NCBI GenBank assembly: GCA_027013815.1
Contig: JALWFY010000116.1
Coordinates: 1 to 34,509 of the forward strand
From: Desulfohalobiaceae bacterium
Lineage (GTDB): Bacteria; Desulfobacterota; Desulfovibrionia; Desulfovibrionales; Desulfothermaceae
Length of the DNA: 34,509 bases
Direction: 5' to 3'
Shown here: in pieces, positions 8,287 to 18,352 of the stretch
Position numbering within the stretch: position 1 is the first letter of the stretch
Layout: every line of letters begins with the position of its first letter
Notes under the pieces: model-generated
What the model was told of the DNA's origin: nothing
Seen by the model: the letters and a program-made list of their open reading frames with translations, nothing else
Database searches by the model: none
Program-made: the position numbers and the translations under genes

Positions 8287-10455
8287 TTAACAGGCCTTAA
8301 TCCTATTGGCAAGGTTGGTATATCTCTTTTCTTTGTTTAAATCCCTAAGTCCAATTGCCATTGCCTTCCTGCTCCCAAATATAACAGCAAGCTTTTTGGC
8401 CCTGGTCAGCGCAGTATATATTAAATTTTTATGTAACATAATATAATGTTGCACCATTACAGGGAACAGAACCACTGGATATTCACTTCCCTGGGCCTTG
8501 TGTATACTTATACAATATGCCAGAGAAATCTCATCTAGCTCACTTATATGATAGGGTATATCCCTCCCCTCAAAATTAATCATCATCTCCCCTGACTCAA
8601 GGTCTACCTCAGAAATAACCCCCAAATCTCCATTAAAAACCTCTTTCTCATAGTTATTTCTCATTTGTATCACCCTATCCCCCAACCTATAACCCTTTAA
8701 AGACCTTTCTCTAGACCTTTTTGAAGGATTTAACCTTTCTTGAAGTAGTTTATTTAGCTCTATTGTCCCAATGTCTCCTTTATGCATAGGAGTTAAAACC
8801 TGTATATCTTTAAGGGGATTATAGTGATACACCTTGGGTATCCGCTCTGTTACCATATACAATATCATCTCTTGAACCCTTTTGGGGTCTTCTTCCTCTA
8901 CCCAAAAAAAATCTGCCTTTGGAGGCTCATCTTTGCTTTTTATTGGAAATTTTCCCTGATTAATCCTATGGGCGTTAACAACTATCAAAGATTTTCTTGC
9001 CTGTCTGTATATGGTGGTGAGTTTAGTACATGGGATCATATTTGAATCAAGGAGGTCCTGCAAAATATTTCCAGGTCCAACTGAAGGCAATTGGTTTACG
9101 TCTCCAACCAATATAAGCCTACAAGTTATGGGCAATGCCCTTAAGAGATTTACAAACAAATGACAATCCACCATTGAGACTTCATCAAGTATAAGGCCAT
9201 TTATCTTTAACTTCTTTTCTTCACCATATTCAAAAGAACCGCCTGGTCCAAACCCGAGGAGTCTGTGAATAGTAGAGGCGTATAACCCAGTTGCCTCAAA
9301 CAACCTCTTCGCTGCCCTCCCTGTTGGAGCGCCTAACCGGATCTTGTATCCTATTTCTTTTAAAATACGCCCAATAAACCTTATAATAGTAGTCTTTCCA
9401 GTTCCAGGACCACCAGTTATAATATACACAGGAGAGAGACAGGCACCTATTATTGCCTGTGTTTGTTCTTCAGATAATGTTATACCAGATCCTTTCTCAA
9501 GTTTATGTATCAAATCCCTTATATATGCCTCATCCTTTAAGTCCAGTGAAGGGGAGAGCATCAAAGATTTAATCCTAGCTGCAATCTCATTTTCCCATTT
9601 ATAAAAATGTCTTAAATAAACCGCCCTTGGGATATTTTGTTCTGAAATATCTTCTATATAAATCTTTTTCTTTTGTTCTAGGGAAATTATCGCATCTTTG
9701 ATATAATCAAATTCTGTTATATTAAGTAATTTGGAGGTCTCTTGTATTAACTTGTCTTCTGGATAAAATACATGTCCCCTCTCACTTATTGAAAAAAGGA
9801 CATATACAACAGCTGCCTCTATCCTTTCAGGAGAATCCTCTCTAAATCCAAGGCTCAATGCTATTTTATCAGCACTCTTAAACCCAATCCCTTTTACGTC
9901 ATATGCAAGGTCATATGGTCTCTCTCTTAATACCTTGATAGACTCTTGCCCATAGGTCTTATATATCTTAACTGCAAATGATGGGGGCACAGAATGTTCT
10001 TGTAAAAAAAGAATTATATTCCTAACTTCCTTTTGCTCTTCCCAGGATTTTTTTATCTTCTCTAAGGTCTTTTCACCTATCCCCTCGATCTCCAACAATC
10101 TCTCTGGACTCTTGTCCAGTATATCTAGCACCCCTTTCCCAAATCTATCCACCAATCGTGAGGCCAAGACAGGTCCAACCCCCCTCAGCATACCAGAGCT
10201 CAAATATTTCCTGACCCCTACAGTTGTGGCAGGCAAATTCTGTACACAGGACATTGCCTGAAACTGTCTCCCAAACCTTGGATGCATTCTCCAGGAACCC
10301 TTTAAAGACAACTCTGAACCTGGGGCTATGTTCCCAATATTTCCAACAATGGTAATCATCCCTGGTTCATGCTTCGATCTCAATCTTGCAACAGTAAAAC
10401 CTGTATCAGGGTCTGAATACACCACAGAAATCACTTCTCCAAAAAGGGTCTCCAT
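8287..10455 (-). CDS. recD2: RecD2-type ATP-dependent DNA helicase
   Basis: 722 aa, typical for RecD2 (no RecBC partner seen here). An N-terminal OB-like region and helix-hairpin-helix repeats (about 90-210, e.g. GVGPVLASRLVDRFG, IEGIGEKTLEKI) precede SF1 helicase motifs: Walker A GGPGTGKT at 348-355, LILDEVSMVD, GDVNQLPSVGPG, and C-terminal SIHKAQGSEYPVV and YTALTRAK. A 5'-3' helicase linked to recombination and repair in organisms lacking RecBCD. It begins 6 nt after recR, so probably the last gene of ybaB-recR-recD2. Confidence 0.96.
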   Translation of the reverse strand: METLFGEVISVVYSDPDTGFTVARLRSKHEPGMITIVGNIGNIAPGSELSLKGSWRMHPRFGRQFQAMSCVQNLPATTVGVRKYLSSGMLRGVGPVLASRLVDRFGKGVLDILDKSPERLLEIEGIGEKTLEKIKKSWEEQKEVRNIILFLQEHSVPPSFAVKIYKTYGQESIKVLRERPYDLAYDVKGIGFKSADKIALSLGFREDSPERIEAAVVYVLFSISERGHVFYPEDKLIQETSKLLNITEFDYIKDAIISLEQKKKIYIEDISEQNIPRAVYLRHFYKWENEIAARIKSLMLSPSLDLKDEAYIRDLIHKLEKGSGITLSEEQTQAIIGACLSPVYIITGGPGTGKTTIIRFIGRILKEIGYKIRLGAPTGRAAKRLFEATGLYASTIHRLLGFGPGGSFEYGEEKKLKINGLILDEVSMVDCHLFVNLLRALPITCRLILVGDVNQLPSVGPGNILQDLLDSNMIPCTKLTTIYRQARKSLIVVNAHRINQGKFPIKSKDEPPKADFFWVEEEDPKRVQEMILYMVTERIPKVYHYNPLKDIQVLTPMHKGDIGTIELNKLLQERLNPSKRSRERSLKGYRLGDRVIQMRNNYEKEVFNGDLGVISEVDLESGEMMINFEGRDIPYHISELDEISLAYCISIHKAQGSEYPVVLFPVMVQHYIMLHKNLIYTALTRAKKLAVIFGSRKAMAIGLRDLNKEKRYTNLANRIKAC

Positions 10456-10461
10456 TGCCTT

Positions 10462-11067
10462 TTACAATCTCTGTCTAAAGGTTAAGGACTGTTTTAAGGT
10501 CTCTTTGTCCACATATTTTAACTCTGAACCCACTGGGATGCCCTGTGCAAGACGGGTCACTTGGATCTGAGGGAACTCTCTAGCAACAAGGTCCCTTAAA
10601 AAACTCTCTGTCATTTCAGAATCCCTAGTAGAACCTAGGGCAAGGATAATCTCTTTTACCCTACCTGAGGAAAGTATTTTTTTTAAAAGATCAATCTTTA
10701 AATTTGAAGGGTTTTTCCCTTCAATAGGAGATAAGAGCCCCCCTAAGACCAAATATCTCCCTTTATACAGCCTTGTCCTCTCAAGCACCATTACTCCATC
10801 CCAGTCTGGGACCACACATAAAAGGGACTGGTCCCTTGTCTTGTCAGAACACACATTACAGGGAGAATGGTCAGTAAATCCCCCACATTCTTCACATATT
10901 GTGAGTTCTTCCCTGAGTGAAATAATTGCCCTTCCCAGGATATTTACATTTTCTTTTGGAATCTCTAATAGATACAGGGCGATCCTTAGGGCAGATTTTG
11001 GTCCCAGGCCTGGCAAAGATGCAAACTGGTCAACTACTCTCTTTAGTGGTCCAGGTAAGTTATCCAA
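10462..11067 (-). CDS. recR: Recombination protein RecR
   Basis: 201 aa. Helix-hairpin-helix near the N-terminus (LPGLGPKSALRIA, 18-30), C4 zinc finger with Cys58, Cys61, Cys70 and Cys73, then a Toprim domain (LCVVPDWDGVMVLERT) and the family motif YLVLGGLLSPIEG. Acts with RecO/RecF in loading RecA at gaps. The start codon is TTG at 11067, chosen because GGAG lies 9 nt upstream and the sequence aligns with RecR N-termini. It is 14 nt after ybaB, a classic pair. Confidence 0.97.
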   Translation of the reverse strand: MDNLPGPLKRVVDQFASLPGLGPKSALRIALYLLEIPKENVNILGRAIISLREELTICEECGGFTDHSPCNVCSDKTRDQSLLCVVPDWDGVMVLERTRLYKGRYLVLGGLLSPIEGKNPSNLKIDLLKKILSSGRVKEIILALGSTRDSEMTESFLRDLVAREFPQIQVTRLAQGIPVGSELKYVDKETLKQSLTFRQRL

Positions 11068-11081
11068 TTGTGAAATCTCCT

Positions 11082-11396
11082 CTACATCATCCCCATTCCA
11101 GGTAACTTTATCCCACCGGTTAGCTTTGCAATCTCCTGTTCCTTCATCTCCTTGGCCTTTCTCAGCCCTTCATTCACAGCTGCAACTACCAAGTCCTGTA
11201 ACATAGTCACATCATTGGGATCCACCACTGAAGGATCTATTTCTATGCCCACTATTTCCAAGGCTCCATTCACCTTAACCTTTACAATACCTCCACCAGC
11301 ACTTGCCTCTACTATCTTTTTGGCTATCTCATCTTGGGCATCTAACATCTTTTTTTGCAATTGCTGGGCCTGTCTCATCAACTCTTGAATGTTCAT
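11082..11396 (-). CDS. ybaB: YbaB/EbfC-family nucleoid-associated protein
   Basis: 104 aa from ATG at 11396. A longer reading from TTG at 11414 is possible, but the ATG has GAGGAGG at proper spacing and gives the expected N-terminus MNIQELMRQAQQLQKKM. The family pattern is clear: an N-terminal amphipathic helix, a central GGGIVKVKVNGALEIVGIEID, then a C-terminal helix and a Gly/Met-rich tail. A small dimeric DNA-binding protein, usually encoded between dnaX and recR. Here dnaX is upstream but separated by a 270-bp spacer containing composite repeat copy 2. Confidence 0.96.
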   Translation of the reverse strand: MNIQELMRQAQQLQKKMLDAQDEIAKKIVEASAGGGIVKVKVNGALEIVGIEIDPSVVDPNDVTMLQDLVVAAVNEGLRKAKEMKEQEIAKLTGGIKLPGMGMM

Positions 11397-11483
11397 ATAC
11401 CTTTTCCTCCTCAATAAATTCCATTTAATTTGTTGTCTTTCATATATAACTATATACGGCTTTATCCCCTTAGTTTCAGCTCT

Positions 11484-11650
11484 AAGCTTTTATTCTCAAA
11501 AACGATAAAAAATTTTGTTTTTTCTGAATTCTAACTCCTGGTATATAAGGCGAAGGGCTATTTTTTAATTTTAATTTTGAATTATAAGTTCTAAATTTTG
11601 AATGAAAAAAGGATTAATCCAAAATCCAAAATTCAACATCCAAAATTATT
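11484..11650 (-). repeat. Composite intergenic repeat, copy 2
   Basis: A hairpin AAAAACG...TTTGTTTTT (11498-11522, diverged), GTATATAAGG (11541-11550), one heptad arm GGCGAAGGGCTA (11549-11560) and the AATTTTG palindrome C (11572-11648). The inverted heptad arm and tail are absent. It sits in the dnaX-ybaB spacer, about 100 bp upstream of the ybaB ATG, with the A hairpin on the ybaB side. Confidence 0.7.
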
Positions 11651-11666
11651 ACTAATTTAACAGGGT

Positions 11667-13295
11667 TTACTCTTTCTTGGCATATACATCTACCAACCTT
11701 GCATTGAATTTATCAATTACCTCTTGTACTATAGGGTCTTGCATTATCTTTTTTTTTATAGAATTTTTGTCCTGATTTTGAATTATATTAAACACTAATT
11801 TTATATTTTTTCCAAAAAAATCCTTTACCATGTCCTGGAAAAGCAAATACCTATTGGGGTCTGATTTGAGCCTTGTAAGCCAAAATTCAGGACATTTTAT
11901 AAAGACATTGTTTCCCTCTATTTTCCCATCACAAATATGGACATGGGGGAACTCCTTAATTTTTTTATCTCTTTCTAAAAAATCTAAAAATCCCTTCCAG
12001 GTCTTAGGAGCGTTTTCTTGTGCCCCCCTAGACCTGGTCTCTGAAGTCAAGGCCTTATAATTCTCTTTTTTATCGAGATCTGCACCTTCAGGTCTTTTGG
12101 CAAGACTTACTTCCTCCTGATAAATACTATCATCGCCTGTTCCTAAATCCATTTGTATATCTCTATTTTCAATTATTTCCTTTGACCTTGTGATTGGAAT
12201 TAGATCAGGCAGATACGCCATATTTACAAACAATAGTTCTAGATGTAGGACTGGATCTTGAAGTCTGTCTATCCTTGTCTGGGTATTTACCAGCATCTGC
12301 CATGCTGCATGAATCTGAGAAAGGGAGAAAAAAGACGCTATTCTTTTCAATTCCTCCACATCAGCACTAGACTCTATCTCAGAGGACATATCCAACCCCA
12401 TAGACTTTATAAAAAAAAGGTCCCGCCATAACATATTGAATTCTTTTAAAAAATAAGGAATGTCAATGCCCTGTTCTAAAAGCTCCTTTATTTCATTCAC
12501 TATGGACCTTAAGTCCCTTTTTGCCATGAATTCAACAAGTCTTAATTTTATCTCTTGGGAGGCTATGCCCAAAACTTCCCTAACCAAAGAGCTGGTAATC
12601 TTTCCCTCTGATATGGTAATAAGTTGAGATAGCATAGACAGGCTGTCCCTTACACTACCTCCACCTTTTTTAGCAAGGACATGAAGTGCTTCTTCTTCAT
12701 ATGAAATAGATTCCTTTTCTAAGATCTCTTTTAAGTGTTCTACAAGTTCATTAGTGGTGAGTTTTTTAAATACAAACTGCTGACATCTACTCTTTATGGT
12801 AGCTGGAATCTTGTGTATCTCTGTTGTTGCGAGGATAAACACCACATGGGGAGGAGGCTCTTCTAGGGTCTTGAGTAAGGCATTAAAAGCACTCCTAGAC
12901 AACATATGAACTTCATCTATTATAATTACCCTATACTTACACTTAATAGGGGAAAGTGATATATCTTCTATGAGTTTTCTTATGTTATCCACCCCTGTAT
13001 GAGATGCACCATCTATTTCCATTACATCTAAAGAGATGCCCTTTGTGATCTCATTACATATATCACATTTATTACAAGGCTCTTCACACAGGGCATTTCT
13101 GCAATTTATGGCCTTGGCAAATATCCTCGCAACAGAGGTCTTTCCAACCCCCCTGGTACCACTAAATATATATGCATTGGCGATCCTTCCCTCTTTAGCT
13201 GATCGCATTAATACTTTTTTTACAGACCCCTGGCCCTTTAGCTCTGAAAACCTCTGGGGTCTATAAAATGTAATAAGGTGTTTTGGAGAATGCAT
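11667..13295 (-). CDS. dnaX: DNA polymerase III subunits gamma and tau
   Basis: 542 aa from ATG at 13295 (AGGTG six nt upstream); a GTG at 13304 would add three residues. AAA+ clamp-loader ATPase with Walker A GTRGVGKT at 46-53, zinc cysteines Cys65, Cys74, Cys77 and Cys80 with the same spacing as E. coli, Walker B IIIDEVHMLS and sensor IKSRCQQF. The C-terminal part is the tau-specific region. A run of nine A on the coding strand (11757-11749, near codon 513) is a possible slippage site. It follows ilvE by 15 nt, ending the mtnA-der-ilvE-dnaX run. Confidence 0.96.
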   Translation of the reverse strand: MHSPKHLITFYRPQRFSELKGQGSVKKVLMRSAKEGRIANAYIFSGTRGVGKTSVARIFAKAINCRNALCEEPCNKCDICNEITKGISLDVMEIDGASHTGVDNIRKLIEDISLSPIKCKYRVIIIDEVHMLSRSAFNALLKTLEEPPPHVVFILATTEIHKIPATIKSRCQQFVFKKLTTNELVEHLKEILEKESISYEEEALHVLAKKGGGSVRDSLSMLSQLITISEGKITSSLVREVLGIASQEIKLRLVEFMAKRDLRSIVNEIKELLEQGIDIPYFLKEFNMLWRDLFFIKSMGLDMSSEIESSADVEELKRIASFFSLSQIHAAWQMLVNTQTRIDRLQDPVLHLELLFVNMAYLPDLIPITRSKEIIENRDIQMDLGTGDDSIYQEEVSLAKRPEGADLDKKENYKALTSETRSRGAQENAPKTWKGFLDFLERDKKIKEFPHVHICDGKIEGNNVFIKCPEFWLTRLKSDPNRYLLFQDMVKDFFGKNIKLVFNIIQNQDKNSIKKKIMQDPIVQEVIDKFNARLVDVYAKKE

Positions 13296-13310
13296 TATAC
13301 ACACCTATTC

Positions 13311-14234
13311 CTATAATTCATATCTGGTGAGCCATCCTGCATATTTTAAATTCTCCCCTCTAACTACCTTAAAGAATTCCTGTTGAAATAGTTTAGTAAT
13401 TGGCCCAGCATGACCTGAGCCTATTGTCCTACCATCAACCTCGCGAATTGGAGTGAGTTCTGCTGCTGTACCTGTAAAAAATGCCTCATCTGCCATATAT
13501 AGCTCATCTCTAGTAAAACGTTGTTCTACCACCTCATAGCCCATATCTCTGGCCAGGGTTATTATACAATCCCTTGTTAGACCTGGAAGCACTGGACCAA
13601 GAGGGGAAGTCTTTATTTTACTATGTCTAACAATAAAAAGATTCTCTCCACTGGCCTCTGCAACATATCCATCTACATCTAACATCAGGGCCTCATCATA
13701 CCCATCCTTTACCACTTCCATTTTTGCCAGGACAGAGTTCACATAATTTCCACATACCTTTGCCTTGGTCATCATTACATTAACGTGATGCCTAGAAAAA
13801 GAAGAGGTCTTTACTCTGATCCCCTTATCTAGAGCATCTTCTCCCAAATAGGCACCCCATGGCCAAACTGCAATTATGACCCTTATGGGATTAGTAGATG
13901 GATGAACACCCATTGCCCCATCTCCTATAAATACCAAAGGTCTTATATATCCTTCCATTAGCTTGTTCTTCTGTAGGGTCTCAATAATTGCCCCTTCAAT
14001 CTCTTGTTCAGAAAATGGGATCTCTATATTTATTATCTTTGCTGAATCAAAAAGTCTCTTTACGTGCTCAGACAGACGAAATACCGCTGAAGTCCCATCA
14101 GAACACTTATAGCTCCTAATACCTTCAAACACACCTGCCCCATAATGGAGGGTATGAGTAAGCACATGTACCTTTGCCTCATCCCATGGGACAAATTCAC
14201 CGTCAAACCAGATAAAGTTTACCTTATCTACCAT
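13311..14234 (-). CDS. ilvE: Branched-chain-amino-acid aminotransferase
   Basis: 307 aa from ATG at 14234. The frame stays open back to 14330, but that would overlap der, and the 14234 ATG has AAGGAG about 9 nt upstream and gives the family N-terminus ([19 protein letters not shown]). Fold-type IV PLP enzyme: GVFEGIRSY motif, the PLP lysine in [12 protein letters not shown], then [20 protein letters not shown] and [12 protein letters not shown]. Catalyses the last transamination to Val, Leu and Ile and the reverse. Lies 25 nt after der. Confidence 0.96.
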   Translation of the reverse strand: MVDKVNFIWFDGEFVPWDEAKVHVLTHTLHYGAGVFEGIRSYKCSDGTSAVFRLSEHVKRLFDSAKIINIEIPFSEQEIEGAIIETLQKNKLMEGYIRPLVFIGDGAMGVHPSTNPIRVIIAVWPWGAYLGEDALDKGIRVKTSSFSRHHVNVMMTKAKVCGNYVNSVLAKMEVVKDGYDEALMLDVDGYVAEASGENLFIVRHSKIKTSPLGPVLPGLTRDCIITLARDMGYEVVEQRFTRDELYMADEAFFTGTAAELTPIREVDGRTIGSGHAGPITKLFQQEFFKVVRGENLKYAGWLTRYEL

Positions 14235-14259
14235 AATCCCCTTCTCCTTAATATTTTTG

Positions 14260-15582
14260 TTATTTATTGAAATCTTTTCTATCCCTAGATGTCCTAAAAA
14301 CGAGATGGATAGGAGCCATTTTAAAGCCAAAAATCTTTCTGATCTGATTTTCCAAATACCTCTTATATTGATCCTTCAATAAGGTATGGTCATTTAAGAA
14401 AAATACAAAGGTAGGTGGAATTATATCCGCCTGTGTTAAATAATAAAATTTTGGTCTCTTATTCTTTACCACAGGAGGCTGATGCCTTTTGATTGCAAAT
14501 TGCAATCCCCTATTGAGCTCCCCAGTACTTATCCTCTTGTTTGTCTCTTTCCACAATTTCTCTGCCAGTAAAAGTATCCCCCCAAGCCCACTCTTGTCCA
14601 CAGTAGATGTAAATACTATTGGCACATAAGGACAAAACCTCATCTGTTCTTTAAAGTACCTCCTCAAGGTCTCAAGCTCTCTCTTAGGAACCAAATCTAT
14701 CTTATTTACTGCAAGTATCATTGGCACATGTTCCTTTTGCAAGAACTGAATCAATGTCTTGTCCTGATGAGAAATCCTGGAAATGGCATCTACCACCAAT
14801 ATGGTAATATTGGCCCTTTTGCTGCTAGACAAGGCCCTCAGCACGCTAAATCTCTCTAGTGGGTCTTTTATCTTAGCACGCCTCCTCACCCCAGCAGTAT
14901 CTACAAAGATATAAGTAGAACCATTCCTCTTTAAAACTACGTCAACACTATCCCTTGTAGTTCCAGCAATGGGACTCTCTATGAGCCTCTTCTCTCCAAC
15001 AAAACCATTTATCATCGATGACTTGCCCACATTAGGACGTCCTATTAGGGCTATTTTGAGACCCTGGATATGTGGTACATCTTTTATCTCGGGCAAATAT
15101 TTCTGAATCTTTTCAATCAAATTAGGTATATTAAACCCATGAGCTGCTGAAACAGGTATGAGTTCGAATCCAAGGGAATGAAATTCTGGCACTAAATTTT
15201 CCACGTGTTCTTTACCATCTACCTTATTTACCACAAGCAACACTGGCTTATTTGATTTTCTAATATAATCTGCCACTTCCTCATCTAAAGGAGTAATTCC
15301 AATCCTGCCATCTACCACAAACAGGATCAACGAAGCCTGAGATATGGCCTCTTGCACTTGGAAAAAAATCTCCTTATCGATTTGATCTTGTCCTTCAAAG
15401 GTAAGTCCCCCTGTGTCAAACACTGCAAAGGGTTTAGGTGTATATTTCACCTCTCCATAGATCCTATCCCTAGTAACCCCGGACCTATTATGTGTTATAG
15501 CCTTTTTGGATTTAATCAATCTATTAAACAACGTGGATTTTCCAACATTTGTCCTCCCAACAATAACAACTATAGGCAACAT
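14260..15582 (-). CDS. der: Ribosome-assembly GTPase Der (EngA)
   Basis: 440 aa with the tandem G domains that define Der. The first P-loop is GRTNVGKS at 9-16 (Thr in place of the usual Pro), with DTGG and NKVD. The second is GRPNVGKSS with DTAGVRRR and NKID. A C-terminal KH-like domain ends in [10 protein letters not shown]. Acts in 50S subunit maturation. It starts 4 nt after the mtnA stop with its GGAG inside the mtnA end, so translation is probably coupled. Confidence 0.97.
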   Translation of the reverse strand: MLPIVVIVGRTNVGKSTLFNRLIKSKKAITHNRSGVTRDRIYGEVKYTPKPFAVFDTGGLTFEGQDQIDKEIFFQVQEAISQASLILFVVDGRIGITPLDEEVADYIRKSNKPVLLVVNKVDGKEHVENLVPEFHSLGFELIPVSAAHGFNIPNLIEKIQKYLPEIKDVPHIQGLKIALIGRPNVGKSSMINGFVGEKRLIESPIAGTTRDSVDVVLKRNGSTYIFVDTAGVRRRAKIKDPLERFSVLRALSSSKRANITILVVDAISRISHQDKTLIQFLQKEHVPMILAVNKIDLVPKRELETLRRYFKEQMRFCPYVPIVFTSTVDKSGLGGILLLAEKLWKETNKRISTGELNRGLQFAIKRHQPPVVKNKRPKFYYLTQADIIPPTFVFFLNDHTLLKDQYKRYLENQIRKIFGFKMAPIHLVFRTSRDRKDFNK

Positions 15583-15586
15583 TGAG

Positions 15587-16627
15587 CTAACTCCCCAATA
15601 AATTACGAATATTTTCTGTAAAAGGAGGATATATTACACCCTTTTCACAGATAATCGCACTTATTAAATTATTAGGAGTTACATCAAAGGCATAATTGTA
15701 CACCCCTACCCCTGTTGGGACCATTTGAACACCTGCAATGTGGGTAACTTCCTTTGAAGGCCTCTGTTCAATAGGGATCTTATCTCCTGTATCTATATTA
15801 AGGTCAAAGGTAGATATAGGGGCTGCCACAAAAAAGGGAATCCCATGATATTTTGCCAAAATAGCCAGTGAGTAAGTCCCAATCTTATTGGCCACGTCCC
15901 CATTGGCCACTATCCTATCAGCACCAACTATAACTGCATCCACAAGCCCCTTTGCCATTAAATAGCCTGCAGAATTATCACATATTACCTTTACCCTTAT
16001 TTCATCGTGGTTCAGCTCATAGGCAGTGAGCCTTGCTCCTTGTAAAAATGGCCTGGTTTCATTTGCAATCACTTCAACGTCTATACCTGCTGACTTTGCA
16101 GCCCTTATAACCCCTAGGGCAGTGCCATACCCACCTGTTGCCAGACCACCTGCATTACAATGGGTCATTATCCTCTTTTTGTCTTTTATGAGTTGGAGTC
16201 CATGCTTTCCAATGGCCTTGTTTGTCAATATATCTTCATTGTGAATTTCCTTGGCCTTTTTGAGCCATATCCACCTGAGTTCCTCTAGACCAATATCTGG
16301 CTCTCTCTCCCAAATACCCCTCATTATGTCCACTACATATTTCAAATTTACTGCCGTTGGCCTGGCATCTTCTAAAAGAGACAATTTTTCCCTAAGCAAT
16401 TCCCTCCATTCTGAGTCATCAGGATCTAAACTCAATGTCCCCAAATAACATCCATATGCAGCTACTACACCTATTGCAGGTGCACCCCTAATCACCATGT
16501 CCTTTATGGCCAATATGACTTCCCTTAGATTTCTACACACAAACCAACTCTCTTTATTTGGAAGATAGCGCTGGTCCAACAAAATCAATATATTTTCTTG
16601 TTCTGAAAACCTAATATGACGTCTCAT
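15587..16627 (-). CDS. mtnA: S-methyl-5-thioribose-1-phosphate isomerase
   Basis: 346 aa from ATG at 16627, with AAGGA 7 nt upstream; a TTG one codon earlier is less likely. Family motifs: RGAPAIGVVAAYG, MTHCNAGGLATGGYGT (catalytic Cys region), NETRPFLQGARLTAYEL, and VIVGADRIVANGDVANKIGT (catalytic Asp). Isomerises MTR-1-P to MTRu-1-P in methionine salvage. Homologues of the eIF2B-alpha fold share the C-terminal part, but the Cys and Asp motifs favour MtnA. No other salvage gene is adjacent, so a broader ribose-phosphate role is possible. Confidence 0.93.
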   Translation of the reverse strand: MRRHIRFSEQENILILLDQRYLPNKESWFVCRNLREVILAIKDMVIRGAPAIGVVAAYGCYLGTLSLDPDDSEWRELLREKLSLLEDARPTAVNLKYVVDIMRGIWEREPDIGLEELRWIWLKKAKEIHNEDILTNKAIGKHGLQLIKDKKRIMTHCNAGGLATGGYGTALGVIRAAKSAGIDVEVIANETRPFLQGARLTAYELNHDEIRVKVICDNSAGYLMAKGLVDAVIVGADRIVANGDVANKIGTYSLAILAKYHGIPFFVAAPISTFDLNIDTGDKIPIEQRPSKEVTHIAGVQMVPTGVGVYNYAFDVTPNNLISAIICEKGVIYPPFTENIRNLLGS

Positions 16628-16652
16628 CAAGAAATCCTTTTTATTAGTTATT

Positions 16653-16896
16653 TAAGCCTTTTCTTGCAAAAACGTGAAAAAAATTTACGTTTTTTCTAAA
16701 GCCTAACTCATTGTATATAAGGGCGAAGGGCTATTTTTTAATTTTAATTTTGAATTATAAATTCTAAATTTTGAATGAAAAAAGAATTAATCCAAAATCC
16801 AAAATTCAACATCTAATATATTAATGGTTTTCGCCTTTTGCCTTTCGCCGCCTTTCATATTAACCTGCAATTTCCCGGAGTTTAGTTTGTTTAAAA
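16653..16896 (-). repeat. Composite intergenic repeat, copy 3 (most complete)
   Basis: In order from the mtnA side: A hairpin AAAAACGTG...TTTACGTTTTT (16668-16695), TTGTATATAA (16711-16720), heptad arm GGGCGAAGGGCTA, C palindrome built of AATTTTGAAT words (16745-16818), inverted heptad arm CGCCTTTTGCCTTTCGCC (near 16831-16848), and tail TATTAACCTGCAATTT...TTTAGTTTGTTTAAAA (to 16896). It fills the gatB-mtnA spacer, and the A hairpin is about 40 bp from the mtnA ATG. Confidence 0.75.
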
Positions 16897-16908
16897 ATAA
16901 AACAAAAT

Positions 16909-18342
16909 CTATTGCTCCAACCTCTTCTTAAAAAGCTCAGTAACTACCCTAGGGTTGGCCTGTCCTTTGGTCTTTTTCATTACCTGACCCATAAAAAAGC
17001 TCATGAGCTTTTTCTTCCCCTTTTTATATGCTTCTACCTCTTTTGGAAATTCAGCTAATACCTCATCTACCAATGTTTCTAATTTTGAATCGTCTGAGAT
17101 CTGAACAAGTCCTTTATCTTTTACATATTTCCTTGGATCAAGTCCTTTGTGAAAGAGTTCTGGGAATATGTCCTTGGCAATCTTCAAGCTAATAGTAGAG
17201 TCCTGAACCAGGGTCAATAAAGAGGCAAAGTTTTCTGGGGAAAATTTAATATTGTCTATGGTAACAGACTTTTCCTTGAGTTCCCTTAATACATCTGTTT
17301 GTATCCAGTTATATACCTCTTTTGGGTTATTATATAACTTGACCACTTGTTCAAAATAATTGGCAATGGACTTGTCAGAAACAAGTAAGTCTGCTTCAAC
17401 ATAGGAAAGATGGTATTCTTTCATAAACCTATCCAATTTTTCCAATGGAAGTTCTGGGAGTTCATCCTTCCACTTAACCATGTCTTGGTCTTTTATTTCC
17501 ACAGGAACCAGGTCTGGATCAGGAAAATATCTATAGTCATGGGCCTCTTCTTTACCCCTCATGGACCTAGTGATCCCCTTTGCTTCATCAAAGAGTCTGG
17601 TCTCCTGAATAATCTCCTCACCATCTTCTACCACGTCTATCTGTCTCTTGATCTCATACCCTAAGGCCTTAAACACATGGCGAAAAGAATTCATGTTTTT
17701 TAGCTCTGTCCTTGTTCCAAGCTTCTCTTCTCCCTTTGGCCTAATAGACACATTTGCATCGCACCTAAAACTCCCCTCCTGCATATTTCCGTCACAAATG
17801 TCTAAGTAGATCAAAATAGCCCTGAGTTCTTTCAGATAGGCCACTGCCTCTTCTGGACTACTCATATCAGGGGCGCTTACTATCTCTATTAAAGGTACCC
17901 CTGTCCTGTTCAAATCAATGAGCGTCTTGTTCTCCCCAGTCACATGAATAGACTTTCCTGCATCGTCTTCCATGTGGATCCTAACAATCCTCACCCTTTT
18001 TGTCCTATCCCCTATCCTTATATCCAAATAACCATGCTCTGCTAGGGGTTCTTCATATTGAGATATTTGATACCCCTTTGGCAAATCAGGATAAAAATAA
18101 TTTTTTCTCGCAAATAACGACTTTTTATTTATAGTACAATTTACTGCAAGTGCCATTTTTGTAGCATACTCAACAGCCTTTTTATTTACAACTGGCAAGG
18201 CTCCAGGCATTGCAGCACATACTGGACATGTATTTGAATTAGGGGGTTGTCCAAAGGTAGTAGGACATGAACAAAACAACTTGGACCTTGTCTTGAGTTG
18301 TGCATGAACCTCTAATCCAATAACAGCTTCATACCTTGACAT
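16909..18342 (-). CDS. gatB: Aspartyl/glutamyl-tRNA amidotransferase subunit B
   Basis: 477 aa, a standard GatB. N-terminal [13 protein letters not shown] motif, zinc cysteines in FCSC...CPVC, kinase-type domain with [16 protein letters not shown] and [13 protein letters not shown], and the C-terminal helical and tail domain (YqeY-like) that grips tRNA ([15 protein letters not shown]). Converts Glu-tRNA(Gln) and/or Asp-tRNA(Asn) with GatA and GatC, which are not in the window. GGAGG precedes the ATG. It is the last gene of the nadK-mltA-gatB run, 10 nt after mltA. Confidence 0.98.
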   Translation of the reverse strand: MSRYEAVIGLEVHAQLKTRSKLFCSCPTTFGQPPNSNTCPVCAAMPGALPVVNKKAVEYATKMALAVNCTINKKSLFARKNYFYPDLPKGYQISQYEEPLAEHGYLDIRIGDRTKRVRIVRIHMEDDAGKSIHVTGENKTLIDLNRTGVPLIEIVSAPDMSSPEEAVAYLKELRAILIYLDICDGNMQEGSFRCDANVSIRPKGEEKLGTRTELKNMNSFRHVFKALGYEIKRQIDVVEDGEEIIQETRLFDEAKGITRSMRGKEEAHDYRYFPDPDLVPVEIKDQDMVKWKDELPELPLEKLDRFMKEYHLSYVEADLLVSDKSIANYFEQVVKLYNNPKEVYNWIQTDVLRELKEKSVTIDNIKFSPENFASLLTLVQDSTISLKIAKDIFPELFHKGLDPRKYVKDKGLVQISDDSKLETLVDEVLAEFPKEVEAYKKGKKKLMSFFMGQVMKKTKGQANPRVVTELFKKRLEQ

Positions 18343-18352
18343 ATTACCTCCA

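Noticed and set aside
14235-14330. N-terminal extension of ilvE overlapping der
   Set aside because: The extension has no family match, and a better ATG with a Shine-Dalgarno site lies at 14234 after the der stop.
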